Positions 35,128-42,741 of a DNA stretch of 64,000 nt are shown here, one piece after another (position 1 is the first letter of the stretch; each line of letters opens with the position of its first letter). This stretch comes from Arthrobacter tumbae (GTDB taxonomy: Bacteria; Actinomycetota; Actinomycetes; Actinomycetales; Micrococcaceae): assembly GCF_016907495.1 (NCBI RefSeq), contig NZ_JAFBCC010000001.1, positions 1,488,001 through 1,552,000 of the forward strand. The letters run 5' to 3'. The notes beneath the pieces are model-generated. The model did not search any database. It was given only the letters and a program-made list of their open reading frames with translations, and had not been told where the DNA came from. Both the position numbers and the translations under genes were made by a program.

Positions 35128-36087
35128 TCAGTTCCGGTTGAACAGGGCTCGTTCACGTTCAGCGCTCCACGTGCGGGCGTACAAACCGAGTACGGCTTCC
35201 TCACGGGGACTGAAGCCAAGGCGATTCAGCGTCATGTGCGCCTGATGGACCGTCAGGTGTTGGGCACTGCGGCTGACGCGGGCTCTGTCGGCGCGGTACA
35301 GATAGCTGTCTACCGCGCGGAACCACCGGCGCCTCCAGTTGTGAACCGCTGACTCGGCGGCTGTCGCGGCCATCAGGCTCTGGAACGCGGGCACCTTGGC
35401 GTTCACCTGGTTAGCCATGGCCTCACGGACCGCGGGGCCGCGGGCACCGAGATCAGGGGTGCAGGTCTTGAGATGGCTGTCCCAGTAATACTCCCAGGAG
35501 ATCCGGCGTCGATCGGCCCAGCTGGCGGACCGCGAGCCTTTCATCATGCTGCGCGCGGAGTCGAAGAGAACCAAAGCGGCGAAAGCGGACCGGCTGTGCA
35601 TCTTGGAGAACCGCTGCGTGCCCCACGCGGCGAGCTCGGAGGAGAGTTCGAAGACTTCCTCTGCCAATTGCAGGCCTTCAACGCCTCCGTACTTGAACAG
35701 CTCAGCCTCGAGCTGGGGGTCCGCATCCTCGACGCCGCGCAGGTAGTAGCCATGTGTCGCGGGCGTTGAGGTGGCTTGCCGGGAGGGCATAGCGGCCAGC
35801 GCGCCGCTGCGCTTCAGCAGCACCTGATGGACCGTCTGCAAACGCTCAATGGTGGCGGGCTGCGCCAGAATGTGAAGCCGTACCTGAACAGATGAAGATG
35901 GGTCCACACTCCGCGTGTAGAACCATTTCTCGGCCCGCAGTACGTGGGCCTGCGCCGCCAGCGGGGTAACCAGGTCTCCAATGATGCCGTCCGCTACATC
36001 GAAGCCGCCTGCATGAGTGGAAAGATGCCACCATTGAGCGCTGAGTGCAGTTCGTGAGGCGGTTCGAACTGCTGTCAGCTGACTCAT
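35128..36087 (-). CDS. Stand-alone thiopeptide-type/LanB C-terminal-like protein
   Basis: A 319-residue protein resembling the family known as thiopeptide-type bacteriocin biosynthesis domain, the glutamate-elimination (C-terminal) domain of LanB dehydratases, which also gave rise to thiopeptide [4+2] cyclases. The match rests on WWHLSTHAGGFDVADGIIGDLVTPL at the N-terminus, KWFYTRSVDPSSSVQVRLHIL, GYYLRGVEDADPQLEAELFKYGG, GLQLAEEVFELSSELAAWGTQRFS and AHMTLNRLGFSPREEAVLGLYART at the end. No glutamylating LanB N-terminal half and no cyclodehydratase are in the window. It lies 96 bases downstream of the ASWDWPK peptide gene, behind a hairpin that should lower its expression relative to the peptide. 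A peptide-modifying role is inference; family membership is fairly firm. Confidence 0.72.
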   Translation of the reverse strand: MSQLTAVRTASRTALSAQWWHLSTHAGGFDVADGIIGDLVTPLAAQAHVLRAEKWFYTRSVDPSSSVQVRLHILAQPATIERLQTVHQVLLKRSGALAAMPSRQATSTPATHGYYLRGVEDADPQLEAELFKYGGVEGLQLAEEVFELSSELAAWGTQRFSKMHSRSAFAALVLFDSARSMMKGSRSASWADRRRISWEYYWDSHLKTCTPDLGARGPAVREAMANQVNAKVPAFQSLMAATAAESAVHNWRRRWFRAVDSYLYRADRARVSRSAQHLTVHQAHMTLNRLGFSPREEAVLGLYARTWSAERERALFNRN

Positions 36088-36137
36088 GGCATCCTCCTTC
36101 AGGGCTAATGGTTACCCCCGCTGGGGCGAGTCTTTGG

Positions 36138-36170
36138 GCGTTTCAACCTTCGCAACGAAGGTTGAGACGC
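36138..36170 (-). terminator. Hairpin between peptide gene and enzyme gene
   Basis: GCGTTTCAACCTTCG (36138-36152) faces CGAAGGTTGAGACGC (36156-36170) with a three-base loop and one non-Watson-Crick position. It starts 13 bases after the peptide stop. No U tract follows, so it is more likely an attenuator or RNA-stabilising stem than a full terminator, a common arrangement where a peptide must be made in excess of its enzyme. Confidence 0.65.
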
Positions 36171-36183
36171 TATGTGGTTGGTC

Positions 36184-36318
36184 TTATTTCGGCCAGTCCC
36201 AACTTGCGGTTACTGTCTTCGGCCAATCCCAGCTGGCTGCTCCGACTGCCGGGGTTGCCGGTGCAAGAACTGCTGCTGCGACAAGGAGGCCTGCGGCTGC
36301 GCTGATGATCTTCTTCAC
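36184..36318 (-). CDS. Secreted peptide with tandem ASWDWPK repeat
   Basis: A 44-residue protein. VKKIISAAAGLLVAAAVLAP is a classic Sec signal peptide (two lysines, then a hydrophobic core), ending with a VGA cleavage site at about residue 27. The predicted mature peptide is ASWDWPKTVTASWDWPK, two identical heptads around TVT, with four tryptophans in 17 residues. The heptad codons differ at four of seven positions, all silently, which argues for selection on the peptide. The GTG start has GGAAGG eight bases before it. It is the first gene of the leftward cluster and faces the TrmB/LuxR-like regulator. It could be a signalling peptide, an antimicrobial, or a substrate for the downstream enzyme. 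A Sec signal is unusual for a LanB-type substrate. Confidence 0.75.
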   Translation of the reverse strand: MKKIISAAAGLLVAAAVLAPATPAVGAASWDWPKTVTASWDWPK

Positions 36319-36704
36319 TGGACGTTCCCTTCCGTCGGGTTGCATGTGACGCCATCCGGCTCGCCGTCGAGCCGGTGAGTCAAGCATGTGTGTGGCGGTT
36401 GCGGCTTGTCCAGCTGAGAAGGTGCCCTATTCAGGACATGACCTGATGCGGACAACTGCATCCTCAGGCGTGCCTGGCGTACTGCCTCACGGATGCCCGG
36501 CCACCCGGCGTTCCCGCCGTTTCCAGTGGGTTTCAACCCCGTGATCACAGGCCGCTGCAGCAATGTCATTAAGCTGACATGTCACGTTTTTACATCGCTG
36601 TTCCGACCGTTATCAGGGACGATCGCTGAGGCGGGCACGGCGGATCCAACCCGGGTCTGTAGGCTACCCCTAGAGAACGCGGACGGTCGGAAAGGGAACC
36701 CGGG
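36319..36704. promoter_or_regulatory. Divergent promoter region of the peptide cluster
   Basis: CCGGCTCG-CCGT-CGAGCCGG (36356-36375) is a perfect eight-base-stem hairpin in the peptide mRNA leader. ATGTCA-TTAAGC-TGACAT (36563-36580) is a six-base-arm dyad in mid-region and a likely regulator site. A -10-like TAGGCT (36660) would serve the rightward regulator gene. No other gene is visible in this 386-base gap. Confidence 0.5.
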
Positions 36705-37673
36705 ATGCTCGACGGCATATCCATTGAGCTCTACCGGTATGCCGTTGGCCACCCTGGATGGGCAAAATCCGAGGCCTCGGAGGCGCTTGGGTACACCCTA
36801 CGGGAGATTGACTCAGCGATGGAAGTGCTCGTGGAGCGCCGGCTGCTGAGTGAACAGGGCGCCTCCGCGCACGCCTATATTGCCGTTTCTCCGGACGTTG
36901 CGCTGGCCGATCTGGTCGACGCTGATGAGCGCTCTGTGCAGGATCTTCGAGCCAGGATTGCTGCCCGCCGGCGGGAACTTTCCACCCTGGTGCCGACCTA
37001 CCTTGAGGCACGCAAGAATGTCATCACCAGCTCATCGGTGGAGACTCTGGAAGATCCGCATCTGATTCATCGCGTTCTGATCGACTACGGCAGGGATGTC
37101 ACCGAAAAGGTGTTGATCGCCCAGCCCGGCCAGGGATCCACGGCGGATGTCCAGGAGGAGAACGTCCGCAAGGATCTGGAACTGCTGAGACTGGGCGTGG
37201 AGCGCAAAACGCTGTATGACGTCAGCACACGTGACCACGTTCCAACGCGCAAGGCGGTTGCTGCCATCACCGCCGGAGGCGGGCGTTTCGGCGCCCTCCC
37301 ACGTGTGCCGCTACGAATGCTGATCTTCGACCGGAAACTCGCCCTCATAGCCCGTCAGCTGGGACATGACGACAAGGCAGCACTGGTGGTTCGGGATCCA
37401 CACCTGATCCACATCTTCACCCAACTGTTTGAGTTTGCCTGGGAACTCAGCGAGCCCTTCCTGATCGATGTACCTACGGCCTCGCCCCTTAACAGCACGC
37501 AGCAGGCCATCCTCAAAGGCCTCGCTTCGGGCTATTCGGACGAGGTCATCGCCCGGCGTCTGGACATCAACGTCAGGACCTGCCGCCGCCATATCGCGTG
37601 GATGCTTGAGACCCTCCACGCGGACAGCCGGTTTCAGGCAGGCATCAAGGCTCATCAAGCCGGGTGGATTTAG
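36705..37673 (+). CDS. TrmB/LuxR-type transcriptional regulator
   Basis: A 322-residue regulator with two DNA-binding regions. Residues about 5-55 form a TrmB-like winged helix (ELYRYAVGHPGWAKSEASEALGYTLREIDSAMEVLVERRLLSEQ); 75-105 is a coiled coil; 110-250 is a phospholipase-D-like ligand domain as in TrmB-type sensors; 258-320 is a LuxR helix-turn-helix (LNSTQQAILKGLASGYSDEVIARRLDINVRTCRRHIAWMLETLHADSRFQAGIKAHQAGWI). GGAAAGGG precedes the ATG. It is divergent from the ASWDWPK peptide gene. Proteins of this architecture are widespread in Actinobacteria next to small peptide or RiPP-like genes, so regulation of the cluster, perhaps in response to the peptide itself, is the natural hypothesis. 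Confidence 0.8.
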   Translation: MLDGISIELYRYAVGHPGWAKSEASEALGYTLREIDSAMEVLVERRLLSEQGASAHAYIAVSPDVALADLVDADERSVQDLRARIAARRRELSTLVPTYLEARKNVITSSSVETLEDPHLIHRVLIDYGRDVTEKVLIAQPGQGSTADVQEENVRKDLELLRLGVERKTLYDVSTRDHVPTRKAVAAITAGGGRFGALPRVPLRMLIFDRKLALIARQLGHDDKAALVVRDPHLIHIFTQLFEFAWELSEPFLIDVPTASPLNSTQQAILKGLASGYSDEVIARRLDINVRTCRRHIAWMLETLHADSRFQAGIKAHQAGWI

Positions 37674-37683
37674 AAAACTTCCG

Positions 37684-37719
37684 TTGCCTATCAGTGAACG
37701 CGTCCTCTAGACTCGTCGC
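37684..37719 (+). promoter_or_regulatory. Promoter of the MocR-like aminotransferase, leaderless
   Basis: TTGCCT (37684-37689), an 18-base spacer and TAGACT (37708-37713) place the transcription start at the GTG at 37720. No ribosome site is present, so translation is probably leaderless. Confidence 0.6.
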
Positions 37720-39021
37720 GTGACCTCCCAGGATGAACTGAACTCAACGCTGCTGCCCGCCGAAACCGAAGTGGCCCTTGAACGGGCGGTCGAATCGGCC
37801 CACAGGCACGAGAAGTTATTCTCCGAACGAGCAGCGAACATCAAGCAATCAGCCGTCCGCGACGTTTTCGACATCTCCATCCGGCCCGGGCTCGTCTCGC
37901 TCGCCGGCGGCAGCCCCTATCTGAAGTCGCTTCCCATGCAGGATCTGGGCAGGACTGCCGAGCGGATCATCGCCGAACATGGACTGGAGGCCCTGCAGTA
38001 CGGCGGCGGTCAGGGCATGGAGAAGCTTCGCCGGCAGATCTGCGACGTCATGGCCGCCGAAGGCATTGCTGATGCGGATCCGGCTGACATCGTCGTAACC
38101 ACAGGATCACAGTCAGCGCAGGATGTAGCAGCCAAGGTCTTCTGCGACCCAGGGGACGTCATCCTGTGCGAGGATCCGACTTATGTCGGTGCGCTCAACA
38201 CCTTCGAGGCCTATCAGGTGGACGTGCAGGCCATCGAGATGGACGAGCAGGGTCTCGTTCCGGAGCTGCTCGAGCAGCGCATCGCGGATTTGCTCGCCGA
38301 GGGTCGCCGCATCAAGTTGCTCTATACGATTCCCAGCTTCAACAACCCCAGCGGCATCACGCTTGCGGCGGACCGTCGCCAGCGGATTGTCGACATCTGC
38401 CGGGCACACAACATCCTGATCCTCGAGGACAACCCATACGGCCTGCTCCGCTTCGACGGTCACCCGCTCCCGCCGATGCGGGCGGAGAACCCGGATGATG
38501 TCATCTACCTTGGCTCGTTCTCGAAGATCTTCGCGCCCGGCGTCCGCCTGGGCTGGGCGCTTGTTCCCCGGCATCTGCACCGCCGGTTCTACCTTGCGTG
38601 CGAGGCAGTAGTGCTGTGCCCGTCGCCGCTGACCCAGATGCTTGTTTCAGCGTATCTGAGCGACTACGACTGGCAGGGCCACCTCTCCAACACCCGTTCC
38701 CTATACAGCGAACGGTGTTCCACCATGCTGAAAGGGCTTGCCGAGCACCTCCCCGAGGGAGTCACCTGGACAACGCCGGACGGCGGCTTCTTTGTATGGG
38801 TCACGCTTCCGGAGGGCGTGGACACCTACCCGCTGCTCTACCAGGCCATTGACGCCGGGGTGGTCTTCATCCCGGGTGCTGCCTTCACGCCGTCCGATGA
38901 GCCTTCGAACAAGCTGCGCCTTGCGTTCAGCGCCGTCTCACCGGAGGACATCGAAGAGGGCATCCGCCGCCTGGCGCCGATCCTGAAGACCGCGATCGAG
39001 GAAAACGCCTCCCGCGCATAG
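37720..39021 (+). CDS. PLP-dependent aminotransferase (2-aminoadipate type)
   Basis: A 433-residue fold-type I aminotransferase of the group including LysN/2-aminoadipate transaminase and the catalytic half of MocR regulators, without a DNA-binding domain. Marks: ISIRPGLVSLAGGSPYLKSLP, LQYGGGQGMEKLRRQIC, IVVTTGSQSAQDVAAKVFCDPGDVILCEDPTYVGAL, YTIPSFNNPSGIT, ILILEDNPYGLLRF, PLP lysine in YLGSFSKIFAPGVRLGWALVP, and PDGGFFVWVTLPEGVD. The substrate is probably an amino acid with a keto acid acceptor; which one is not clear. It converges on the E2 gene of the Bkd complex. Confidence 0.87.
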   Translation: MTSQDELNSTLLPAETEVALERAVESAHRHEKLFSERAANIKQSAVRDVFDISIRPGLVSLAGGSPYLKSLPMQDLGRTAERIIAEHGLEALQYGGGQGMEKLRRQICDVMAAEGIADADPADIVVTTGSQSAQDVAAKVFCDPGDVILCEDPTYVGALNTFEAYQVDVQAIEMDEQGLVPELLEQRIADLLAEGRRIKLLYTIPSFNNPSGITLAADRRQRIVDICRAHNILILEDNPYGLLRFDGHPLPPMRAENPDDVIYLGSFSKIFAPGVRLGWALVPRHLHRRFYLACEAVVLCPSPLTQMLVSAYLSDYDWQGHLSNTRSLYSERCSTMLKGLAEHLPEGVTWTTPDGGFFVWVTLPEGVDTYPLLYQAIDAGVVFIPGAAFTPSDEPSNKLRLAFSAVSPEDIEEGIRRLAPILKTAIEENASRA

Positions 39022-39022
39022 A

Positions 39023-39035
39023 ACGACGACGGCGC
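39023..39035 (-). repeat. Gene-end 13-mer, copy 1
   Basis: ACGACGACGGCGC on the plus strand, that is GCGCCGTCGTCGT read in the direction of the E2 gene, starting 17 bases past its stop. Identical copies follow hisC-like and purB genes in the same sense. Confidence 0.6.
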
Positions 39036-39052
39036 GCTGCAGACGCTACGTG

Positions 39053-40462
39053 TCAGTCGAGAAGTAGCGCTGGTTCTTCCAGGATCGACGCGACGTCGGC
39101 CATGAAGCGGGCGCTCAGGTCGCCGTCCACCACGCGATGATCGAACGATCCACCCAGCGTGGTGATCCAGCGCGGAATAACCTCGCCATCGAGCACCCAC
39201 GGCTTCTGCTTGATGGTTCCGAACGCAACGATGGCGACTTCACCCGGGTTGATGATGGGCGTTCCGGTGTCAATACCGAGGGCCCCGATGTTGGTGACCG
39301 TCAGGGTTCCGCCCTGCATCTCCGCCGGCTGGGTCTTGCCTGCCCGCGCGCGGGACGCCAGATCATTCAACGCCAGAGCCAGCTCCTTCAGGGAAAGATC
39401 CTGGGCATCCTTGATGTTCGGCACCATGAGCCCGCGGGGCGTCGCCGCAGCAATACCGAGGTTCATGAAGTGCTTGACCAGGATTTCCTGATCGGTCCAG
39501 GTCGCATTGACCGACGGGTTGCGCGCCGCCGCCCAGATGACGGCCTTCGCGAGAATCAGCAGCGGTGAAACCTTGACACCCTCGAAGTCCCGCGAGACTT
39601 TGAGCCGCTTCACGAACTCCATGGTCCGGGAGGCATCGACGTCAACGAAGATGCTCACGTGCGGAGCTGAGAAGGCGCTTTCGACCATCGCCCGCGCGGT
39701 GGCTTTGCGGACACCCTTGACGGGGATGCGCTCGACCCGCTGGTCCTGGGGACGGGTGGCCGCACCCCAGAACGACGGCGCGTGGTCCTGCTCCGCGTCC
39801 CGCTGGGCCTGGTAGCTCAGCAGGTCCTGCTTGGTGACCTCACCCGAGCCACCGGTCGCGGGGACGTCGGCTAGGTCGATGCCGAGATCGCGGGCGGCCT
39901 TACGTACGGGCGGTTTCGCGAGGGCGCGGCGCACTACGCCGGATATTGCCGCGGCAGTGCGGGAGGGCGCCGTCGCGGGGGGTTGCACGTCGGTGACGTG
40001 CGCCGCCGGGGGTCCGGGCGCCGTCGTCGTCGGTTGGGTTGTCTGCGTGCCGGCGGCACGGTTGGTGCGCGGTCTGCGGCGGGAGGAATCGGCCTTGGGG
40101 CCGGTTCCGACGAGGGGTGCGTTGGTGTCCCCGGACGGCGTTGCTGCGGCGGGTGGAGTGACCAATTCCCCGGGAACGTGCGCCGCGGCCGGCGGTTCAG
40201 TTGCGCCGGGCGCATCGAGCGGGGTGTCGGAAACGGAAATGATGGGTGTTCCCACCTCGACCGTCTCGCCCTCCCGAACGAGGAGTTCAGCAACCACGCC
40301 CGCGTAGGGAGACGGCAGCTCAACGAGCGATTTGGCTGTCTCGATCTCCACGATGACGTCGTTGACGGCGACCGTTGCGCCGGGCTGCACCTGCCAACGG
40401 ACGATTTCGGCCTCCGTGAGACCCTCGCCCACGTCAGGGAGATTGAAGGTGTTCAGCGTCAT
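39053..40462 (-). CDS. bkdC: Keto acid dehydrogenase E2 (lipoyl transacylase)
   Basis: Dihydrolipoamide acyltransferase core of a branched-chain 2-oxo acid (or pyruvate) dehydrogenase complex, about 469 residues. Lipoyl domain at 5-78 with the lipoylated lysine in [20 protein letters not shown]; a Pro/Ala/Thr-rich linker at about 85-160; peripheral subunit-binding domain near 175-212 ([33 protein letters not shown]); catalytic domain from about 240 with [16 protein letters not shown] and [16 protein letters not shown] carrying the active-site histidine. The ATG has AGAAGGA seven bases upstream. Third gene of the E1alpha-E1beta-E2 operon. No E3 gene is present here. Confidence 0.9.
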   Translation of the reverse strand: MTLNTFNLPDVGEGLTEAEIVRWQVQPGATVAVNDVIVEIETAKSLVELPSPYAGVVAELLVREGETVEVGTPIISVSDTPLDAPGATEPPAAAHVPGELVTPPAAATPSGDTNAPLVGTGPKADSSRRRPRTNRAAGTQTTQPTTTAPGPPAAHVTDVQPPATAPSRTAAAISGVVRRALAKPPVRKAARDLGIDLADVPATGGSGEVTKQDLLSYQAQRDAEQDHAPSFWGAATRPQDQRVERIPVKGVRKATARAMVESAFSAPHVSIFVDVDASRTMEFVKRLKVSRDFEGVKVSPLLILAKAVIWAAARNPSVNATWTDQEILVKHFMNLGIAAATPRGLMVPNIKDAQDLSLKELALALNDLASRARAGKTQPAEMQGGTLTVTNIGALGIDTGTPIINPGEVAIVAFGTIKQKPWVLDGEVIPRWITTLGGSFDHRVVDGDLSARFMADVASILEEPALLLD

Positions 40463-40472
40463 GGAAGTCCTT

Positions 40473-41447
40473 CTAGTAGGCGAGCACCGTGTCAAGCGAG
40501 TGCAGGATGCGGTCGAGGTCCGGCAGGTAGTGTTCCTCGGTGCGTGCGGTGGGATACGGCAGGTGGAAGCCGCCTACCCGTGTGACCGGGGCCTCGAGGG
40601 ACAGGAACGCGCGCTCGGTAATGCGAGCGGCGATCTCTCCACCAATGCCGCCGAAGGTCGGCGCTTCATGTGCGACCAGCAGGCGGCCGGTCTTGAGCAC
40701 CGAGTCCGTGACGGTGTCGAAGTCGATCGGCGAGATGGACCGCAGGTCGATGACCTCGACGCTCGTGCCGTCTTCCGCAGCCGCGTTCGCCGCGGCGAGA
40801 GCCACCGGAACCAGCGGACCGTACGCCACGATGGTTGCGTCGGTGCCAACGCGGAGCACCTCTGCCTGGAACGGACTGGTGGGCACCGCCGATACGTCCA
40901 CTTCCCCCTTCAGCCAGTAGCGGCGCTTCGGCTCGAAGACGATCACCGGATCCGCGCACGTCACTGCCTGCTGAATCATCCAGTACGCGTCATGCGGATT
41001 GGACGGCGTGATGATCCGAAGGCCGGCGGTGTGGGCGAACAGCGCTTCGGGTGACTCGGAATGATGCTCCACACTTCCGATCCCACCGCCGTAGGGAATC
41101 CGGATGACGACCGGCGCGCTCAGGAGACCGTCGCTGCGGGCGTGCATTTTTGCCAGCTGCGTGGTGATCTGGTTGAACCCCGGGAACACGAACCCGTCGA
41201 ACTGAATCTCGCAGATGGGGAGGTATCCCCGCAGGGCAAGGCCAATGGCCGTCCCGATGATCCCGGACTCAGCGAGCGGGGTATCCACAACGCGTTCCGG
41301 CCCGAACTGCGCCTTGAGGCCTTCCGTGACCCGGTAAACACCGCCGAGGTCCCCGATGTCCTCGCCCATGAGCAGGGCGCGGGGGTGCGTGCCCAGCGCG
41401 GCCCGGAGGCCCTCGTTGATGGCCTTGGCTATGGTCATCACGGCCAT
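40473..41447 (-). CDS. bkdB: Keto acid dehydrogenase E1 beta
   Basis: Beta subunit of the ThDP-dependent E1, 324 residues. It shows [123 protein letters not shown] and [15 protein letters not shown]. The start and the alpha-subunit stop share one base (TGATG), giving tight coupling. The substrate could be branched-chain keto acids or pyruvate; the presence of aceE elsewhere favours branched-chain keto acids. Confidence 0.93.
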   Translation of the reverse strand: MAVMTIAKAINEGLRAALGTHPRALLMGEDIGDLGGVYRVTEGLKAQFGPERVVDTPLAESGIIGTAIGLALRGYLPICEIQFDGFVFPGFNQITTQLAKMHARSDGLLSAPVVIRIPYGGGIGSVEHHSESPEALFAHTAGLRIITPSNPHDAYWMIQQAVTCADPVIVFEPKRRYWLKGEVDVSAVPTSPFQAEVLRVGTDATIVAYGPLVPVALAAANAAAEDGTSVEVIDLRSISPIDFDTVTDSVLKTGRLLVAHEAPTFGGIGGEIAARITERAFLSLEAPVTRVGGFHLPYPTARTEEHYLPDLDRILHSLDTVLAY

Positions 41448-42619
41448 CAGCGGTCACCTCCCTCAATGTCGAAGCCGGCTTCATAGTCTTTCCAGGCCTT
41501 CAGTTCCTCCTGGATCAGCGGATGTGCTTCCGCATACGTGGCAGCGAAGCGGTGCTCCAGCCCCGGCGCACTCATGGACAGGACCGCGGCGCGCAGGTTC
41601 CCGGCGAGCTCGACCGCTTCCTCCTCAAGCTGCTGGAAGAAATGCTCCCCGGTGCCCGTAGCGCGCAGGCGATGTTCCACACGGGTCAGTGGATCGCGGG
41701 CAACCCACTGTTCCTCCTCAGCGGCGAGGCGGTACTTCGTGGGGTCATCGGCTGTGGTGTGCGCACTCATCCGGTAGGTGAAGGCTTCGATAAGCACGGG
41801 TCCCCCGCCGTTCCGGGCGCGGTCCAGCGCCCAGCGGGTGACGGCCTGCACAGCGAGGACATCGTTGCCATCAACACGGATTCCTGGGAAACCGTACCCG
41901 TGAGCGCGGTACGCGAGGGGAACGCGGGACTGGACTTCTGTGGGTACCGAGATGGCCCAGTGGTTGTTCTGGCAGAAGAAGATCGCCGGCGCATTGAAGG
42001 AGGCGGCGAAAACCATAGCTTCGTGGACGTCCCCTTCGGAACTGGCACCGTCTCCGAAATAGGCCACCGTTGCAGCCTTCGGCAACGACGGCTCCGCGAG
42101 CTGATCCCGCTGCATGCCCATGGCGTACCCGACGGCATGCAGGCACTGGGCCGCGAGAACCAGTGTGTAGAGGTGGAAGTTGGAGTCCTTCGGGTTCCAC
42201 CCACCGTTGGTCACACCCCGGAACAGCTTGAGCAGGTCCGCGTGGGCGACTCCCCGTGACACCGCCACGCCGTGTTCGCGGTAGGTGGGGAATGCGTAGT
42301 CCTGGTCCTGCATGGCACGGGCGGAGCCGATCTGCGCTGCTTCCTGGCCGCGCATCGGCACCCAGAGTGCAAGCTCTCCCTGGCGCTGCAGCGCAGTTGC
42401 TTCCTGGTCGAAGCGCCTGATGAGGTACATGTCCCGGTACAGCGCGGCCAGCTCATCCTCCGCCGGGACATAGCCCCTGAAGCCGGAGCTGTTCAGCTCG
42501 CCGTCCGGTGAAAGCATCTGCACCATGCCGGACGGGTCCCGTGGGAACTCCGGCAGATGCTGGGCGTCGAGCTGCTCCTCTGCATCGAACTCGGCCGCAG
42601 GCAGGCGGGATGTTGCCAT
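41447..42619 (-). CDS. bkdA: Keto acid dehydrogenase E1 alpha
   Basis: Alpha subunit of E1, 390 residues, holding the ThDP pyrophosphate site. Motifs: YVPAEDELAALYRDMYLIRRFDQEATALQRQGELALWVPMRGQEAAQIGSA, YAFPTYREHGVAVSRGV, ThDP-magnesium motif ATVAYFGDGASSEGDVHEAMVFAASFNAPAIFFCQNNHWAISVP, and FTYRMSAHTTADDPTKYR. A GAGGA site precedes the ATG. First gene of the operon; its upstream gap carries the CATGCACT palindrome, a candidate operator. Confidence 0.93.
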   Translation of the reverse strand: MATSRLPAAEFDAEEQLDAQHLPEFPRDPSGMVQMLSPDGELNSSGFRGYVPAEDELAALYRDMYLIRRFDQEATALQRQGELALWVPMRGQEAAQIGSARAMQDQDYAFPTYREHGVAVSRGVAHADLLKLFRGVTNGGWNPKDSNFHLYTLVLAAQCLHAVGYAMGMQRDQLAEPSLPKAATVAYFGDGASSEGDVHEAMVFAASFNAPAIFFCQNNHWAISVPTEVQSRVPLAYRAHGYGFPGIRVDGNDVLAVQAVTRWALDRARNGGGPVLIEAFTYRMSAHTTADDPTKYRLAAEEEQWVARDPLTRVEHRLRATGTGEHFFQQLEEEAVELAGNLRAAVLSMSAPGLEHRFAATYAEAHPLIQEELKAWKDYEAGFDIEGGDR

Positions 42620-42671
42620 ACTCTGGATCCTCGCAGGTAATATTCCGTGGGCGGTATATCTATTGATTGTT

Positions 42672-42689
42672 CATGCACTAGAGTGCATG
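42672..42689 (-). promoter_or_regulatory. Palindrome CATGCACT-AG-AGTGCATG before bkdA
   Basis: Perfect eight-base arms with a two-base centre, 53 bases upstream of the E1 alpha start and just ahead of an AT-rich stretch (TAGATATACC read leftward) that could hold the -10 box. It is a likely operator; an Lrp-type or GntR-type regulator is possible, none is adjacent. Confidence 0.6.
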
Positions 42690-42707
42690 CGCAGTCCTAC
42701 AAGAGTA

Positions 42708-42720
42708 ACGACGACGGCGC
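42708..42720 (-). repeat. Gene-end 13-mer, copy 2
   Basis: ACGACGACGGCGC on the plus strand, or GCGCCGTCGTCGT in the direction of the hisC-like gene, starting 21 bases past its stop codon. Confidence 0.6.
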
Positions 42721-42741
42721 CCACCTCCTATTTGTGAAGTG

